Of a stretch of DNA of 52,587 bases, positions 51,403 to 52,587 are shown one piece after another (position 1 is the first letter of the stretch; the number at the start of each line of letters is the position of its first letter). A program made the position numbers and the translations under genes. The stretch spans positions 1-52,587 of the forward strand of contig DANL01000026.1 in the NCBI GenBank assembly GCA_002499865.1. Reading direction: 5' to 3'. This DNA comes from Euryarchaeota archaeon UBA121 (lineage in GTDB: Archaea; Thermoplasmatota; Poseidoniia; Poseidoniales; Thalassarchaeaceae). Below the pieces are notes generated by a model, which saw only the letters and a program-made list of their open reading frames with translations, was not told the origin of the DNA and did no database searches.

Positions 51403-52587
51403 ATGGCTATGAATCACAATCAATATGCAGTAACTGCAATCGTTGCAACCCTCTGTCTGGCCGGAATTTACACTATTATCGGGGCCGGACTGTCGACAAC
51501 AGAGTCAGGAGGATTTGAGCCAGCTGGGTCAGATGTTGTAGACATTGAATCCACTGGACAAGGTGGCACAGATACTGATGGCGATGGCATTCCAGATAGA
51601 ATGGAAATGACACTCTATGGTACTGATTGGAGAGAGTTTGATACTGATAACGATGGCTTAGATGATGGTTGGGAAATCAGGAATGGATTAGATCCACTTG
51701 ACAACGGAGAGCCTGCGGATTCTGAGATTCAATTCTCAGATACTGATAATGAAGATGAAACAGGTGAACAAAATGAAACATTCCCTAATCCTGACAATGG
51801 CCCCTATGGTGATCCAGACAGAGACGGCTTGACAAACACCGAAGAAGCGGCCTTAGGGACTAAGCCTATGGATAGTGACTCGGATGATGATGGCCTTAAT
51901 GATAAGTGGGAATCTATGCATGTCCACGAGATCATCACTCCTAATGGCGTCCTGAGGTTGCTAGATCCACTAAACGCCAATAGGGACTGTTATTTCTTAA
52001 CCCCAGACGGTTCTGTAAATAGCCAAGGGCCAGATGCTAGGCAGCAGATAATGAACGAGCTAAGTAATGATGACTGGAATCTCGTAGCTAATGCCGATGG
52101 AGAGATATCCTGTGATGCCGCATTGGATTTGGAGCAACCCACTCCCGATGGTCTGAGAAATTTCGTAGAAGAGAGATATGATACTAATCCGCTTCAAGAG
52201 GACAGTGATGGCGACCTAATTGCAGATAGACATGAGATTGCATTCGGTTTTATCGAATTAGGTACGCACTGTGGAGTTCCTGTTTTTGGAACTATTAGTC
52301 TCCAATCACCATTCAGTGAGTTCATGTCCGAGCCTGGCGATCTTACTTGGTTCGAGCAAGACATGGATGGCGATGGCAGGTTGAATGGGCCTAGTGACTG
52401 GGATACTGATGGAGATGGAATGCCAGATGGATTTGAGTACTGCTACAGTGACCTTCTAGATCCGTCCAATGCGACTGATGCATTCGGGGATCCAGATGAA
52501 GACGGATTGAATAATGTGGAAGAGTACGAGGTTGCCTATACATGGGGTCCATCAAACTTCACCGATCCAGAAGAATTCGATACTGAT
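51403..52587 (+). CDS. Surface protein with calcium-binding (thrombospondin type 3-like) repeats, 3'-truncated
   Basis: Open from ATG 51403 to the last base (395 codons, no stop), so the gene continues beyond the window. The N-terminus (NQYAVTAIVATLCLAGIYTI) is a signal peptide or anchor. The rest is a chain of acidic calcium-binding repeats: DTDGDGIPDRMEM, DTDNDGLDDGWEI, DPDRDGLTNTEEA, DSDDDGLNDKWES, DSDGDLIADRHEI, DMDGDGRLNGPSD, DTDGDGMPDGFEY, DPDEDGLNNVEEY. The layout mirrors the first 780 residues of the 2392-11364 protein, including a WDTDGDGMPDG unit followed by a GDPDxDGLxNxxEY unit. It is likely a related surface protein. Confidence 0.9.
   Translation, partial: MAMNHNQYAVTAIVATLCLAGIYTIIGAGLSTTESGGFEPAGSDVVDIESTGQGGTDTDGDGIPDRMEMTLYGTDWREFDTDNDGLDDGWEIRNGLDPLDNGEPADSEIQFSDTDNEDETGEQNETFPNPDNGPYGDPDRDGLTNTEEAALGTKPMDSDSDDDGLNDKWESMHVHEIITPNGVLRLLDPLNANRDCYFLTPDGSVNSQGPDARQQIMNELSNDDWNLVANADGEISCDAALDLEQPTPDGLRNFVEERYDTNPLQEDSDGDLIADRHEIAFGFIELGTHCGVPVFGTISLQSPFSEFMSEPGDLTWFEQDMDGDGRLNGPSDWDTDGDGMPDGFEYCYSDLLDPSNATDAFGDPDEDGLNNVEEYEVAYTWGPSNFTDPEEFDTD

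Overview
This window is chromosomal DNA from a euryarchaeon, most likely a marine planktonic archaeon of the Marine Group II / Ca. Poseidoniales type. The archaeal assignment rests on an RNA polymerase Rpo7-Spt4-ribosomal S24e-S27ae cluster, a DtdA-type D-aminoacyl-tRNA deacylase, an archaeal-type alanyl-tRNA synthetase, an XPD-like FeS helicase and an HVO_0476-type zinc-finger protein. The group-level guess rests on style: several giant secreted, membrane-anchored proteins, very tight gene packing and GGTGA-type ribosome binding sites. It is inference, not proof. No insertion sequence, phage gene, CRISPR array or rRNA was seen, and no gene-free stretch exceeds about 240 bases.

Layout. (1) 1-11364 (+): the 3' end of a membrane-anchored Ig-like surface protein, then a 2990-residue surface protein with calcium-binding repeats, a degenerate transglutaminase-like domain, many Ig-like domains, one membrane helix and a DUF4129-like cytoplasmic domain. 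(2) 11358-14421 (-): a ribbon-helix-helix regulator, a possible 35-residue protein, an XPD/DinG-like helicase and a small possibly Hsp20-like protein. (3) 14563-17340 (+): an HD-domain dNTPase-like enzyme and NADP-type glutamate dehydrogenase. (4) 17337-20217 (-): an amino-acid ABC transporter whose permease carries an N-terminal YCF48-like beta-propeller. (5) 20323-27541: purC (+), then a 1889-residue FG-GAP/CARDB surface protein and a small unknown protein (-). (6) 27542-29049 (+): a structured leader followed by rpo7, spt4, rps24e and rps27ae. (7) 29059-34683: a propeller-like unknown, dtdA, proline dehydrogenase, a zinc-finger protein, a methyltransferase-like protein and a membrane subtilase. 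(8) 34707-36187: a six-helix zinc-ribbon membrane protein, tRNA-Ser(GGA) and tRNA-Thr(GGT). (9) 36250-43134 (+): a second giant surface protein of about 2300 residues. (10) 43255-51329: a small coiled-coil protein, an AlkA-like glycosylase, a membrane-anchored unknown, RtcB, AlaS, an aminotransferase and an unknown. (11) 51403-52587 (+): the start of another calcium-repeat surface protein that runs off the window.

How it fits together. Glutamate dehydrogenase, the amino-acid transporter, proline dehydrogenase and a class I aminotransferase suggest a cell that takes up and oxidises amino acids or peptides. The giant surface proteins, with Ca-binding repeats, Ig-like domains, propellers and a surface subtilase, look like an adhesive or polymer-handling cell envelope. 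The remaining genes are information-processing housekeeping (transcription, ribosome, tRNA repair and charging, base excision repair).

The items most worth a second look are the propeller-permease fusion; the transglutaminase-like domain that keeps its cysteine but seems to have lost its histidine; a leader upstream of rpo7 that can fold its own ribosome binding site away; the near-systematic abutting of convergent stop codons; and an acidic tail motif shared by two otherwise different surface proteins.
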